Part shown: positions 46,130 through 58,715 of the stretch, in pieces
Layout: the number at the start of each line of letters is the position of its first letter
Numbering within the stretch: the first letter of the stretch is position 1
From: Nymphaea colorata
Taxonomy: Eukaryota > Streptophyta > Magnoliopsida > Nymphaeales > Nymphaeaceae
Length of the DNA: 64,000 nucleotides
Assembly (NCBI RefSeq): GCF_008831285.2
Contig: NC_045138.2
Location: 36,385,115-36,449,114, forward strand
Direction of reading: 5' to 3'
The notes under the pieces: model-generated
Database searches by the model: none
What the model was told of the DNA's origin: nothing
Seen by the model: the letters and a program-made list of their open reading frames with translations, nothing else
Translations under genes and position numbers: made by a program

Positions 46130-48745
46130 AATAGGAATATATAACAAAATTTGAGGACAAGAGGTCCCCTAAATACAAAAACAATCGGGAAACAACAAAA
46201 TTACGCAAAAAACACAAGCAGGAGAAACAAATATACAATACAATGCACAGAAAAATAAGAGAGAAGAGGAAAGACGAAACGGCACAGTCACCCAACCGCA
46301 GTCAAGCGGCGGCGCTTTAACCAAATGGCGAACTGGATATCCCTTGCACAAGACGAGCCACAGAATCTGGTGAAGAGAAGGTGCCCCTGAAGACCCTGTT
46401 GTTGCGCTCCCCCCAAATGCGCCACCAATCTGAAATGAGCCACGGCCTCCAGACATTACCCCAGGAAGCAGTCAGGTGGGGGGAAGGACAAAAGAGGAAG
46501 AAAAGACGAATGGATGGTGGGTTTGGAAGATTACTAACAAGGGAAGGCCAAGTAGAAGCAATGACACTAGAGAAAAAAGAGCAAAAAGTAAAAAGGTGGA
46601 CCCGAGACTCAGTCGCAACAAGACATAGGGGACACTGGTTAGCCAAACTGATGTCAAGGCGCTGTAGGTGATCAAAAGTGTTGATATGACCAGTCAGAAG
46701 AAGCCAGACAAAAGCAATGGCTCGAGGAGATGGGCCAGGAGACCAAAGAGACCGGGGGGGAGTGACGCGACAGAAGGACCAAAGGAGGCCAGGTAGCAAG
46801 AAGAAAAAGTGAACTCACGGGTAGGTGAAAGGGGCCAGGATGGGGACGTGAACGATGAGAGGTCAGCAAGGCGGAGGAAAAGAGGAAGGACAGAAAGCAT
46901 GTCGGACCAAAAGTGAGAGGGAGAGATGTGAGATATAGAACTATGCCAGACGCTAGGGGAAGGCAGGTCGAATTTTGAACTAATGAATTGGGTGATGGGA
47001 GAATGTTCAGTAGCTAACCGCCACCACCAAGAACACAGGGAAGACTCGCAAGCCCGACTAAGGTTGGTAACCCCAGCACCCCCAAGAAGACGCGGAAAGG
47101 TAACCACATCCCAATGCGCAAGGCGATCTGAAGGTCGATCACCATCCCAAATAAACTTACGAATAAGCTTATCAAACCTACGCAAGACAGCCACAGGAGG
47201 CCGAACGGCAGACAAAACATGGAGAGAAACCGACGCAAGGCAGTGCTTTGTCAAAGTAATCCGACCTGGAAGAGAAAGCAGCTTTCTCTGCCAACACTGA
47301 AGGCGATTCGTAAGCTTCTGCTCCACCCCATCCCAAAAAGAAGGAGCAGGAGGCGACAACGTAATCTGAAGCCCCAGATAGTCCATGGGCAGGCTAGTAG
47401 CCTTACACCCAAAGCAAGCTTCCGCGAGAAGTACCGTGGCCGGATCCGCGTGAATGAGGGAGAGGTGACACTTGGCGGAATTGATAGAAAGACCCGAGAT
47501 GAGCTCAAAGACCCGAAGGATGAGCCACGTTCTCACAACCTGCTGGCGAGAAGCACTGCCGAACAGGAGAAAATCATCAACATACTGAAGGGTGGAGAAG
47601 GACGGTAAGTGGGGGAGCGAATGAGGTGTGAGGAAGCCAACGACCGTTGCGTGATGGAAAAGCGCAGAAAAGCTCTCAGCAACCAAGTTGAAAAGCAAGG
47701 GCGATAACGGGCAACCTTGACGGAGGCCACGCTCGAGACAGAAGAAATCACCACACTTCCCATTGAAGGTGACCGCAAGCTGGGCCCCAGTGACAAGCGA
47801 TATGATTCACTGCCTAAACGAAGGACCAAACGCAAGACGGGTGAGGAGGTCAGAAAGGAACTCCCAACTAACCGAGTCAAAAGCCTTAGAGATGTCCAAC
47901 TTCAGGATGAATGAAGGTAGCCGTAGACAGTAAAGGGAGTGAACAACCTCATTGGCTAGGACAACCGCGTCCTGCAGACGCCGACCCTTGACAAAAGCAA
48001 CCTGGAAGAGGTTAATGACTGAAGGCATGACAGGCGCAAGCCGCATAGAGAGCAACTTAGCAATAATCTTGTACGGCGTGCCTAGGATGGAGATCGGGCG
48101 AAAGTGGGTGACGTCCGTAGGGTTAGGGCGCTTAGGCACCAGGACGCAGGTAGTTTGATTGAATTTCTTTAGGAAAATAGAATTGGAGGCGAACTCATCA
48201 CAAAACGCAAACACATCCGCACTACAAACCTCCCAAAAAGTACGAAAAAATTCGACTGGGAAACCATCAATGCCAGGCGCCTTACCCGAGCCAAGGGCCC
48301 AGACCGCGTTCTTGATCTCTTGGTGTTGAAGGGCCGCTCAAGAGCGATCGCACAAGAGACAGAGAGAGAGGAGAGGTGAAAACCCGGCAGCGTGGCACGG
48401 AAGCGAAGAGGTTTAGAGTAGAAATCCTGGAAATGAGCGCTCAGGGCCGAGAGGATGTCATCACCAAGAAAAATCCTGCCCCCGATACCCATGGACTGGA
48501 GCAACGTCTGACGGCGCCTCTGAGAGGCGGCCAAGTTGAAGAATCTAGAGTTCTGGTTCCCATGCGCGAGCCAACCCAACCTAGAGCGTTGCTGCCAATG
48601 GATAGACTCTCTAATCCGCCACTCCTGGGCAAGACACTGCAGACAAAAAAGACGGAAAGACTGATTCGCAGAAATATTATGAGAGGCCTGAAAAAAGTTC
48701 TAGCGTCGGATCACGGCCAAGCTAGACAGTTGATTTTTCGGTAAT
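46130..48745 (-). mobile_element. 5'-truncated L1-type LINE retrotransposon (non-LTR)
   Basis: Read on the minus strand, the end of ORF2 of a plant L1-like element is visible. In order: GWLAHGNQNSRFFN (about 48.57 kb), reverse transcriptase blocks VPKRPNPTDVTHFRPISIL and LKLDISKAFDSVSWEFL (about 47.9-48.15 kb), RQGCPLSPLLFNL (about 47.7 kb), and the catalytic YVDD (about 47.58 kb). MDYLGLQI follows, then a zinc-binding RVT tail (WLLLTGHINTFDHL and QCPLCL, about 46.6-46.7 kb). The endonuclease domain and ORF1 are missing, as expected for 5' truncation. One premature TGA lies at 47807-47809, and frameshifts near 48.3 kb and 46.75 kb break the frame. Element ends are approximate; no target-site duplication or clear poly(A) tail could be confirmed. 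It interrupts the block upstream of CYP75A copy C. Confidence 0.9.
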
Positions 48746-48799
48746 ATGCAACAACTAATGAAAGAAGTTGACGTAACACCTTCAATAAATCATGTAGCT

Positions 48800-49089
48800 G
48801 AGATAGGGTGACGAGGAGAGCAATTACCTCATCATGACGTGCCTATTGCTCTCAAGTCATTGACGGTGTACGGATTCCATTCGATGAAGACTCCTCCGCT
48901 AATATGCCGGCGGCGGCTTTGGAGTTGTTGTGTTTAGCAGTCTAGTAGCTGAGAGGAAGGTGGACAGATGTGATGGGCCCAACACTTTTCACTCACATGC
49001 CTGGATATGCCTTCCTTCACTTACTAGAATGGAGAAATTGGCCAACTGGGAGGGGTGGCCTGCAATTGTATTGTGGTGCACCAGGTTCG

Positions 49090-49121
<32 letters not shown>

Positions 49122-51025
49122 AAGAATACAAAAAATAAGTGAGACTGGTATGAACAATTGTTTAGAGTGATCCAAATGAGCCGTCAAAATTTTTTTCAAG
49201 AGCCCACCAAACAGTTCAGTCTCGAATTCTGGTGAAATTAAATTGAACTTGAATCTAAAAAATACATTACATAAATAAATTTTTTTAATTTTTTTAATAT
49301 ATATTTTTTTCAATTAATTAGCCTTCTGGGCCTCTGGCCCTGCAAATGACTTAGTGTGAAAAAAAAAATTAGGGGACTGATGTTAGCAATTGCCTCCATT
49401 GACTTACGTGTGGCTCCACCGAATCTTTCTATAAGATGCTTAGCAATAGGAAGAAGTTATTATTCCATAAATTTGTTCCCAAAAATATAGTTTGCCCCCA
49501 ATCAAAAAACCCACGAATGGCGGAGACGCAACTTGTTGGCCTTGTTTCTGGCCACCTTTAACATGTCAGTCCTCCTTTTTAAGGCCATAACTTTGGAATC
49601 TTGTGAAAATTTAGCCCACAACTGTGAAATGAAACCCACAATATCTCTGCGAGGAAAGCTTCTAAAGTTTTTGCCCTTGTTATTTAGTTAGCATAGAGTT
49701 TGAAAGGTTGGAAGGTTTAATATATTAAGCAAATGTTTAGTGTTTGAAAAAAGAAAAGGAGAAGGATAAAATATCCCAACTCGAGTCGGATAGATATATC
49801 TATAGGACCCTACCTAGCTACTCTTGGGTTAGATAAGCACTCGTTTTGTACCACTGCTGCTCATATCGACAGTCTGGTTGTGGGAATATTTTTCTGCAAA
49901 AACACGACTAAACAGCAACCTTTCAATTTTATTTATTTTTTTTCATTCACAGCCACCTGAACCTCACGTACGTTTACAACGTGTATGTCAGAAAGTGAGG
50001 ACGGTGGATTATAATTCCGTTTGATCTCCCATCAGCAGAGGTTATATGAAGCTGTTTGTTATTTTTATAATTTAAAAAATGTACAATCTTAATATATATA
50101 TATATATAAATAAGAAAAAAAACCGTCGAAAAAGAAGCGTCAATGTCACATGGACACACTACTGCAAATTGAGCTGATTAGTCAGAGCATCTGCAGTGGG
50201 CGTCCAACACTTCTGCATTTTCATCATACATCTTTTAAGAAGGGCCTTCAATTTCTCTTGGCAACTTGGCTCTGTCAAACTGTCGAGGCATTCAACTGGA
50301 TTGCCAGGTTGGATATATATGATGTGATGTGAACAGATTCGAGTGTATGACAAAGAAATTTGAAAGGACTGATGTCAATAGTTGCCCACAGTGACCCAAG
50401 GCTCCACCATAATTTTTAAAAGATGTTTAGCAATGGAAAGATGTTACTATTGTATAAATCTGTTTTAAAAATTGAGTTTATCCTCAATTTTGGTGGCCAA
50501 GTAAAGTTCAAAGAACCCACGTATGGCCGGGAAACCAACTTGTTTTTCGCCACCTTTCACATGTCAGTCCTCCTTTTTATGGCCATAACATTTCAATTCA
50601 ACTGTGTGAAAGTTTAGTCCGCAACTGTGAAATGAAACCCACAATATCTCTCGGCAGAGGAAAGCTTTTAGAGCTCGAAGACCTCGGTCATTGTTTCATG
50701 GTCAATTTAAAAATTGTTAATAAAGAAAAAAAAAAAACTGCCGCCACTTACTTTAAAGGTTTGATGAAAACTCTCTGCAAACTAAACTGAACCGCCAATA
50801 CGACCCATCTTGTCCCGAGGGGATGGAGACACTGGAAACGGTGACGGAGAAGGATGGCCGGCTTCGTGGCCCCCTTATCTTGGAAAAACAGGCACCAGCT
50901 AGCTCTTCTTCTCAAGCGGTGAGCCACGCGACTCATTTCCTGCAGGCCACGCCAGTTCACTGGTCAAGGCCCGCAGCGTGGTGGGTACTGACGGCCAGCG
51001 GAAAGCAAGCAAGCGGGGGATAATG
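48800..51025 (-). repeat. Distal part of the copy C upstream block
   Basis: Non-coding DNA matching the distal upstream block of copy B (to 36.57 kb). It includes dispersed-repeat copies at 49440-49680 and 50425-50670 and the GC-richer end at 50.78-51.02 kb. Similarity to block B ends close to 51.02 kb, which marks the edge of the duplication. No gene seen. Confidence 0.7.
49090..49116. repeat. (TA)n microsatellite
   Basis: TA run of about 13 units. Confidence 0.95.
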
Positions 51026-53600
51026 GCAAAGGTCGACCGTCAGCCCTCCGCATAGCCCTCCAGCTTTTTTCCGTTTTAAAAAATAATTGTAATTTAAGGC
51101 TACAATTTGGTTATTTGGACGTCCGTGTGAATATTTCTGTGTTGAGAGAGAAGCGATTGTTTGAGAAATAGAGGAAAAAAAGTTAAGCGCATGCAGTGCA
51201 CCATGATTCGCTCGTTCGCCCGCCAGCCTCTCATAAATTTTTTCTACTCCATTTCCCATAATGGAAGGCCCACAGAGCCGACCCAGTAGATCTAAATCCA
51301 AAACACTAGCCGCAAATCCAAGTTCAAACTGGATCCAAATCAAGTCCCATTCTTTTGGTTAATCTGGATTCGGAGATTACCTGATGTTATTACTGTATCC
51401 AACAAAAAACTTACCACGGACATACATTCTACATAGAGAAGCTGCATTCAGAATCAACTATTCAACTACGCCGATTTTGTAAGATGCGAAGTAGCCCCAA
51501 GGGAAACAAAATTCCAGCAAACGATCCGAACACATCCCCAGCACCCATGTATTTTCTTAATGACCCCCAACTCCACAAATCACGTATCTAATTATACGTA
51601 ATTTTTGTGAGTGTAACAAGGAGAATAAAGATATAACTGAACTTGGTAATTTGGCATATGGTAGCTACGAGACTATGCTCATGCTGCACAACGGAAACGG
51701 TCCAACTTCGAGGACAAACAATCTCAAATCTAAAACCAAATCCTGCAAGTTCCAAAACTTTGCAGATTTCTTAACGCTCCAAGATAAGAGGTAGACAAGC
51801 AAGGTAACCCTCCACTAAGTGAGCAACCTAGACTTGACCTCACCGAACAGAAGGCCGTAAAAGGAGTCGAATTCATTCCTCATACATTGCACAAACAAAG
51901 AAAAGAGATGTCACCACAAGGATTTGCCAGGAACAGGCAGACACGGACACGCCACTCATCAAGGATCAGGAAGATGGAATCTCCTCTCATACGACACAAA
52001 GCGAATAGCCTTCTGATTCGACAGTATCAAAAGGAGCAAGCGAAAGGAACAGGATATGCTGCGACAACATTATCCTGGCAGAATAATGACCAAATAACGA
52101 CAGAATGGTAGCGTATATTCAGTGGCAAAATCTTGGATGGCTTCACATATCAGAAAAAAAAAACACTACAAACTGATTTTCAGCAAAAATGTGGCAAAAG
52201 ATCCACATGAAAGCAGATCTTTAGACATCCAAGCGCTTAATAGATTGAGACTCGAAATCGAAGTGGAGGATGGATGTTATTTGGGGAAACCAAGTTCCTA
52301 GAACAAAAGCGCAGAAAACCACCTTTCTCAAATCAAATTCAGAGCATGAACAAGTTCCTATTGCTGGTTGAAGACAAGGAATTAACCCCCCTTCTCAGAT
52401 ACTTGCACAGATGAGCCACTTCCAGGCTTACCAACAAGATCTATCTTTCCTCTTCCAGAGTTAGAAAAAAAATGTCTCTCCACCTAATATCACCAACACA
52501 AAATACGGTTTCCTTCCCACAAAATTACCCCCCCACCCAAAAAAAAAACACACACACACACCAAACCCAAAAAAAAAAAAAAAGAAGAAAGGAGCCTTTT
52601 CAGAAAAAAAAAAAAAGAAAACGAAATAAGATGCAGACTGTGATAAAAAAGAGACTACAAACTTGACAGGAATTAGCGGGTAAGATACTTCGAAGGAAGA
52701 GAGAATGTACAGACCAAGCGAAAGCAGATAAAATGATCATCAACAAGAAGAACAACCTTATTCAAATTCAATTGCACGCCCCCGGCTTGAGCCTATAGTA
52801 AGCGACATTACATGCAAGGAAAAGCAAAACCCAGTATATCACCATTTAGAACATCACAAATGATTCTTAAGCGTAGATAATCTCGTCAAAGAACACTCAT
52901 ACCAAACATCACATCAGTGAACACATTAAATCATCGTAAGATACATTCGACTGATCAATGCTAGACTCGAACCAAGAAATACAAAAAGGGATAGATTTCC
53001 CCTCAACTACCCCATATGAGTTCCAACCTAAACTACTTGTCGCCACAGGAAAGTCCTAGCCTCAAAATCCCAATTGTCCAGAAACACGATCATCCAATTC
53101 CAACCAACAGAACAGAGAAGACTAATCTCGGAACCGCCCCAATAAACCCAAACCAGAAACATCATGATAACACACAAAAAAATTGGACTACAAAATCCAC
53201 GAGAAAACCCTAATTTCACCAGCAAACAAAATCAATTCCAACCACTACGAGGATACTGCATCCAAACTAATGATTAACGGCCCATGGACAAGCAATCGAA
53301 ACGCCGAACCTGATGAGTAAAACCCTTGAAACAACAAAGCAAAAGAAAGGCCAAAGCAATGTAGAACCCTAATTTCCTTCATCAATTAATATCCAATCCT
53401 ACAAGAACAAGGTCCCGTATTAGCACGAAACCCTAGAAAAGACAAAGAGGATACAAAAGCCTCTATTTCCAGGAGTTCCTAACTTCCATATACAAGCACA
53501 TAGTCCGACCCAATTCAAGAAAATCCCTAACAGGGGACACCCATAAGGAGGAAGAAGGGGAAAAAGCAGAGGTGTGGGTAAAACCAACTAATTCCGGTTG
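51026..53600. other. Intergenic DNA and probable SF3B6 3' region
   Basis: No coding sequence is supported. A purine/C-rich low-complexity part (52.53-52.63 kb) contains A runs and an ACAC run. The part nearest 53.6 kb is presumably the 3' UTR of the minus-strand SF3B6 gene. Confidence 0.45.
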
Positions 53601-53623
53601 CCGTTATGGTCGATCGGGAGGAC

Positions 53624-53995
53624 CTACTTGTCCTTGGAGATGCCGTACTTCTCCTGCATGCGCGCGAGCTCGTCCTCCTTCTTCTTCTGGTCGACCTTCT
53701 TGGTCATCTTGGCCTGCTGGTAGTAGAGGACAATGAGGTAGCGATTGGCGACGTTGAAGCCGGAGAGGTGGTCGACGGCCGTCTTGGCGTCGTAGATGTC
53801 CTCGTAGACGACGAAGGCCGTCCCCCTCGTCTCCTTGCTGGTGCCCACCCGGATCTGCCGGATGGCCCCGTACTTGCCGAAGATGTCGTACATCTCCTCG
53901 CTCGAGATGTTGAAGGGCAAGTTCCTCACGTACAGCACCCTGTTCACCTCCGGCGGCAGCCGAGTGTTCCCCTTCCGCAAGCTGATCGTCGCCAT
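53624..53995 (-). CDS. SF3B6: SF3B6 / p14, branch-point subunit of the SF3b spliceosome complex
   Basis: Small nuclear RNA-binding protein of the U2 snRNP SF3b complex that contacts the intron branch-point adenosine (known for human p14). The uninterrupted frame encodes 123 residues, the usual length of the plant protein. One RRM is present: RNP2 is LYVRNL (21-26) and RNP1 is RGTAFVVY (57-64). Tyr22, the residue that contacts the branch adenosine in human p14, is conserved. The C-terminal tail after about residue 90 is lysine-rich ([18 protein letters not shown]), fitting the SF3B1-binding and basic tail of the family. The start [18 protein letters not shown] matches the family start. The coding region has no intron and is GC-richer than its surroundings. 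No stop, frameshift or poly(A) scar suggests a retrocopy, although an intronless CDS alone cannot exclude one. Confidence 0.95.
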   Translation of the reverse strand: MATISLRKGNTRLPPEVNRVLYVRNLPFNISSEEMYDIFGKYGAIRQIRVGTSKETRGTAFVVYEDIYDAKTAVDHLSGFNVANRYLIVLYYQQAKMTKKVDQKKKEDELARMQEKYGISKDK

Positions 53996-55710
53996 CTCTC
54001 CCTCCCTCTCGCCTTCTCACCTTCTCCGACCTCGGTTTCTAAAATGTTAATAGGGGTTAGGACAAAAGTAGGACGCGGCCGAACTCTGGTCCGTGATCTT
54101 GGTTCTCACTGGAGGAAGGATTTAGGTCGGTTACTCCGTTATACGAACTCGCAGTACTTTACAGGGACACGTGAACATGACACGATTCACGAATAATATT
54201 TATAAGAGGGGGAGAAGATAAATTGTATAGGCAAGTGGTGTGCCATTTTTTTTTTATTTTCATAAGGTCAAAGTCACGCCCTTCTTTTTAGGACTAAAGT
54301 CATTTCGAAGTTTGAATTTTCTTATAATACATCTTTATCTTGTAGATACCATCATTTACAGTTTAAATAAATAGTCCTTATGATAATCTAATTAAATAGT
54401 ATCTATAAGAATCGAACTGTACAAGGTTTATAAAAACTCTAAACCAATCAATTATACCACACCCTTTAAAACAAGCGATATATGATTTAGATTATTACCT
54501 AATGATCGCAACATAACGTTTGTGCTATGTTATAGGAATACTTTCATTTTGACCGGCTCGTGTTGTATAATCCCGTACATGAAACCATATTTTGAACTTC
54601 GTGAAGATTGTGGTATGTACGCTAATTATATAATACCCCCAAAGTTTGAATAATACCAATCTATTTTCCTGTGTCGACTAAATTATGTTAAGTTTCGAAA
54701 AGTGAATGTCCATCATTGGATGAATCGATTGGACACCCTACTTTTGAGATAGGAGAACCGGTTATGGCGGATCCGGCAATATGGTGTTTAACCAACACAG
54801 CAGAAAAGCTAAACAAGGTTAACGTGGCTTCATATCGACGCATATTGGCCAATTTGTATCGTAAGTCGTACAAGTTTATATCTTTTTGAATTGTATGGCT
54901 CAAAATTCAAATATTTTGTCTTATTTTTATATTTGAAAATCAAAACAAGGTGACATGAACTGCTACGTAATTATCATAGTGATCGATATTGAGCAAGCCA
55001 ATATGACACCAGTGCCGATTTTTACGACGTTACACCTCTAGTTAAGGGGCCATTGCTTGTTCATCTCTTTCTTTCTCGTAGCTAACGGGATCTAGCGACT
55101 CCATACCATTCCAAATGGGTCTTTCCAATTGCCTTCGTAATAATGTAATATAAACGACGCCAATATAGAAATAGGAACTGGTTTAAAGGAAATGATATCT
55201 AATAATGTATGAGCAGGGTTGATTTTAGAGGTGGAGATACCGAGGTTGAGGTCCAATCTGAAACTTCAATTTATATGTTGGATCTATGTATTTCTAAGCA
55301 GGAACGAAACCAAGGGGGTGCCGGCAGGAGCCCTGAGCACAACCGAGTCTCGTGTTGTTGTTGGCTGACATACTGCATTTTACTTTCAATTAATAAGTAC
55401 TTTTCAACCGCACCATATCTGATTAGGTTCGGGTATTATTGGGGCCCTGACTCCCGAAAAACCAGACCTCTCTCTCTCTCTCTCTCTCTCTCTCTAACCG
55501 AACCGCCAACCGCCAGGTTTGCTTGAGAACGTCGGGTTCTCCTCTTCCATGAGCGCTGTCGATTGGGAACCACCCAATCTTCTGGCGGACCGCCGCTCGC
55601 TCCCCCAAAAACAGACCCTTTCTGTTCGTCTTCCTTTTTAACCCTCTCCTCAACGTCCTCCAACTTGCCATCTCCCATTGCCAGCCTGCACGCCCATTCT
55701 TTCCCAGGAC
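53996..55710. other. Intergenic DNA and NOI-gene 5' leader
   Basis: SF3B6 promoter side, then AT-rich DNA without a supported gene. The last 250 bases are C/T-rich and probably form the 5' UTR of the NOI gene, including a (CT)n tract at 55467-55495. Confidence 0.5.
55467..55495. repeat. (CT)n microsatellite in the NOI leader
   Basis: CT run of about 14 units, about 220 bases before the NOI start codon. Confidence 0.9.
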
Positions 55711-57149
55711 ATGGATCAGAGAATGGAGGTACAGAGCACCCCTCTTTCTCTCTGTCCCTCTCCCCCCGTACCAACTATGATTCATCAAAATGTGAGCAAG
55801 GGGTTACCATGTTCATGGCTGAAGATGACCAATTTATGTTTTATGATTTGTTCTGATAGATACTTGGCGCATCTTGCTTTAGTAGTAACGCTGCCAACCT
55901 TGTTGCCTAAACCGTGGTCATTGTGGATGCGCTAAACGTGAAACAGCGATCAATTCAGAAGATTTGTTCTTTGTGTTATTAGCAAGATAGTGGCAGTTCT
56001 TCCTCGTTCTCTTTTGTACCTAAATGTTGTCTACCTGTGATTCTGCAGGACAAGCCGTGGATGGCTGTTCCGCAGTTCGGCGGGTGGGATCAGAAGTCGG
56101 GCTCGCCGGATTACTCGATGGTCTTCTCGCGGGCGAGGGCAAACCGCAAGCAGGTGAAGACCACCATCAACAGGGCAAGCCTCGGCACTGAAGAGGAACT
56201 CAAGGCGCTGCAGCAGCGTGATGGTGACCACCATCAGCCGGTAGTTTTCTATTACCCTCTTCTGTTTTATCGTCTCTTACGTTTTACAACTGCTTCTGAA
56301 TTGATCGCTATTTCATGGTCTAAATTTTATAAGCACACACACACACGCTGCCACTATACCAACCCCACACATGCCAAATACAAGCCAAGACAATTGGATC
56401 TTCTTCAACATGAGAAGTTACTGGCCATAGCTGAACTACTGAGACTTAGTCGGATAATATCCGGTGGCCTCCACCTGTAGTTTGGGAGGGAGGAAGGGGG
56501 TACAGGCCTCCCAATCCAACCAATCGACCTCCAAAAGTGACGGATGACTGGTTAACTCTTAATATTTAAGGAAATTTAGAAGAGCATATGAATTATCCTA
56601 TTGTTGGAATTCCACGGTGTACATCAAAATCTGATGAAAAAAGCAAAGATGTTTATGAGCTTTGAAAAGCATACCAATTTAAGAATGTAGATTTTTAAAA
56701 ACCTTATACTTACATGGATACATGAGCTTACCTCAAAAATATCTAGTCCCACGTCAAAAATCATGTAAAACAAATAGCTAATTCATATAAAGACGAGCAT
56801 TTCACATATAGCATTTCATATAATTGTAGCATGTAGGCTGAACTTGGACAATTAGAACTTCAAAAGGGAAAGAGAGTCACCACGGTTTGCACCACAAACT
56901 TTTATGAAGAACCAATGACCAGTCATAATTTTGAGGAAATAATCACCTATTTGTGTGTTTTAGTGTGCCTTTATATTTTTAGTTTTGGATGTGATGAGCA
57001 GGCAAATGCAAATCAACAGTCATTTTATAGATATACTTTTAGTTAAGGACTTGATGTGGATAACTGAAATATTAATTTAGCTCCTAAGGTTCCTTGTTCA
57101 CTTGCAGAGAAAGAAGATATTCACGTATTTATGCTGCATGAGGGCATAA
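55711..57149 (+). CDS. RIN4-like NOI-domain protein, 3 exons
   Basis: Small plasma-membrane adaptor of the RIN4/NOI family, linked to pathogen sensing and NO3-induced responses (family knowledge). Exons: 55711-55728, 56049-56240 and 57108-57149, all GT-AG and all joining in phase 0, giving 83 residues. The NOI core begins DKPWMAVPQFGGWDQKSG. VPQFGGW (13-19) fits the known AvrRpt2 protease recognition pattern VPxFGxW. It continues with DYSMVFSRARANRK, typical of NOI proteins. The last exon encodes RKKIFTYLCCMRA, whose paired Cys79 and Cys80 are the usual palmitoylation anchor at the C-terminus. Exon 1 has only six codons, so the start depends on the MDQRME Met and the gtacag donor. The length is right for single-NOI proteins rather than full RIN4. 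No defect seen. Confidence 0.88.
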
Positions 57150-58240
57150 ACATACTGGACTCTCTCAGTTATTTAGTCATACTTGATCCATGTCATGCGA
57201 AAGATGTTGAAAAATACTTTTCAATCATCAGATTCAGGCAACTCAGCATAAGAGGTGGCAGCTTTTTGCAGCAAAACAGTGCATTGTTTCTGGAATTTAG
57301 AACTTACATATGAATGACTTCTGCTGAATTTTCTTTTGGATCATGTATATGATGTATCAAACTAAGAAACAATCAATGCATATGCTGTTCCTGTATATAC
57401 TAACACCATGGTTTGAGCAAATAAGCAGGAAATACTAAGAACAGCTGCACCAATCAACCAAAAAGGTTCTGTTTAGCCTCATTCAAGCTAGACTGTGCAT
57501 TGTTTCAGTAATTTATAACTAAGCATATATATGAGGCACAGCTGTTCATGCCTCTTTTGGATTACTTATCTGACACACCAAACTATATAAAGATAAAAAG
57601 AGCTAATGCATATCTTATTCCTCGCTCCCATATTCACTAAGATGCAGGGTCTGAGCAGTAGAAACATGCCACAGTTCTAGTAACTACACCAGTCTACAAC
57701 GTTCTCCTTTAAAAGAAATGCTATTCCAATTTGAATTGCGACCCATGGCAAGATTACCGCAATGAAAGCTTCAACAATGTTTCAATATTTTCTTTTACCT
57801 TCTACTGATCAGGAGCATTGGTTGAAGCTAAGCCACTTCGTTTGATGAAGTAATATCAGTGATGACTTCAACGATAAAAAAATGGCAAGGTATTTCAAAT
57901 AATATACCTACATTTTCTGGATTTCCTTCACTCTGATCTTGGACAAGCCATCTCAACCAAAAAATATGCCCGCTTTAGCATTCCATGAAAGATGGGTTTT
58001 ATTCATCAAGCAAGCACCATATATATCTATAGATTTTATACATACCTATAGTTTCTCTTGCCTAAGAAACATTTGAAACTTTGGGTTTGCTATACAAGTG
58101 GACAAACCTGTCAACCAAATCTCACGTGCTGGGAAGCATCTCCCAGATAGTGAGACTTCTGAAACTTTTAGACAGAAAAAACAAGACATTCTAGAATTTC
58201 TGTTGGTTTACATCAAGCATAGGTTATTCTTTTGAAATGA
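57150..58240. other. Intergenic DNA between convergent genes
   Basis: AT-rich sequence between the plus-strand NOI gene and the minus-strand dihydropyrimidinase exons. It presumably contains both 3' UTRs. No gene or strong repeat seen. Confidence 0.5.
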
Positions 58241-58715
58241 TCATGTGGATGATGAGCTCTTACGCTGCTTAACAGGAGAACGAAGAGACGAAAGATATGC
58301 TAAATCTGCTTTTCTGTTGCCGTCGAATAGATAGCCAAAAGGAGCCATTGGTATATACCTCCCAGAACCAGGTTCGACCTTCAATTCACCATTCTCCCAA
58401 ACAACCTTTCCTCTTGAAATTGTAACTTCAATTTTCCCCTACCCAAAAAAAAGTTCAAAAAGATTCAATTTAAGATGATATCTAACCATGAAGTTTTTTT
58501 TTAAAAAAACACCAATATATACAATGATATTTGAACATTTGATAGCACTAGTATATACCTTGCCTTGCATGCCTTCATAAACATTTGTGTCAGATTTAGA
58601 GTGATGAGTCTGTGCAGATATCTTAAAACTTGAATTTGGGTTCAAAATGATTAAATCTGCATCTGATCCAACCATAATTGCTCCTTTTCTGGGGTAGATA
58701 TTGAATATCTGAGCA
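58241..58715 (-). CDS. PYD2: Dihydropyrimidinase, last two exons (partial)
   Basis: Second enzyme of reductive pyrimidine breakdown; it opens the ring of dihydrouracil and dihydrothymine. Two minus-strand exons are visible: 58715-58559 and 58438-58241 (stop TGA at 58241-58243). The first encodes AQIFNIYPRKGAIMVGSDAD and THHSKSDTNVYEGMQGK, the conserved cyclic-amidohydrolase end region. The last encodes GKIEVTISRGKVVWENGELK and FGYLFDGNRKADLAYLSSLR, the typical plant C-terminus, then a Ser/Lys-rich tail. The catalytic metal-binding exons lie upstream and are not in this window. Between these exons and the edge lies a Ty1-copia element, so either the upstream exons are beyond it or the gene has been cut off. 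The two exons themselves show no damage. Confidence 0.88.

Noticed and set aside
46983-48744. Several plus-strand frames of 65-129 codons
   Set aside because: Antisense to the LINE reverse transcriptase; Arg/Lys-rich translations without any domain.
53606-54196. 196-codon plus-strand frame over SF3B6
   Set aside because: Shadow of the SF3B6 coding sequence on the other strand; no domain.
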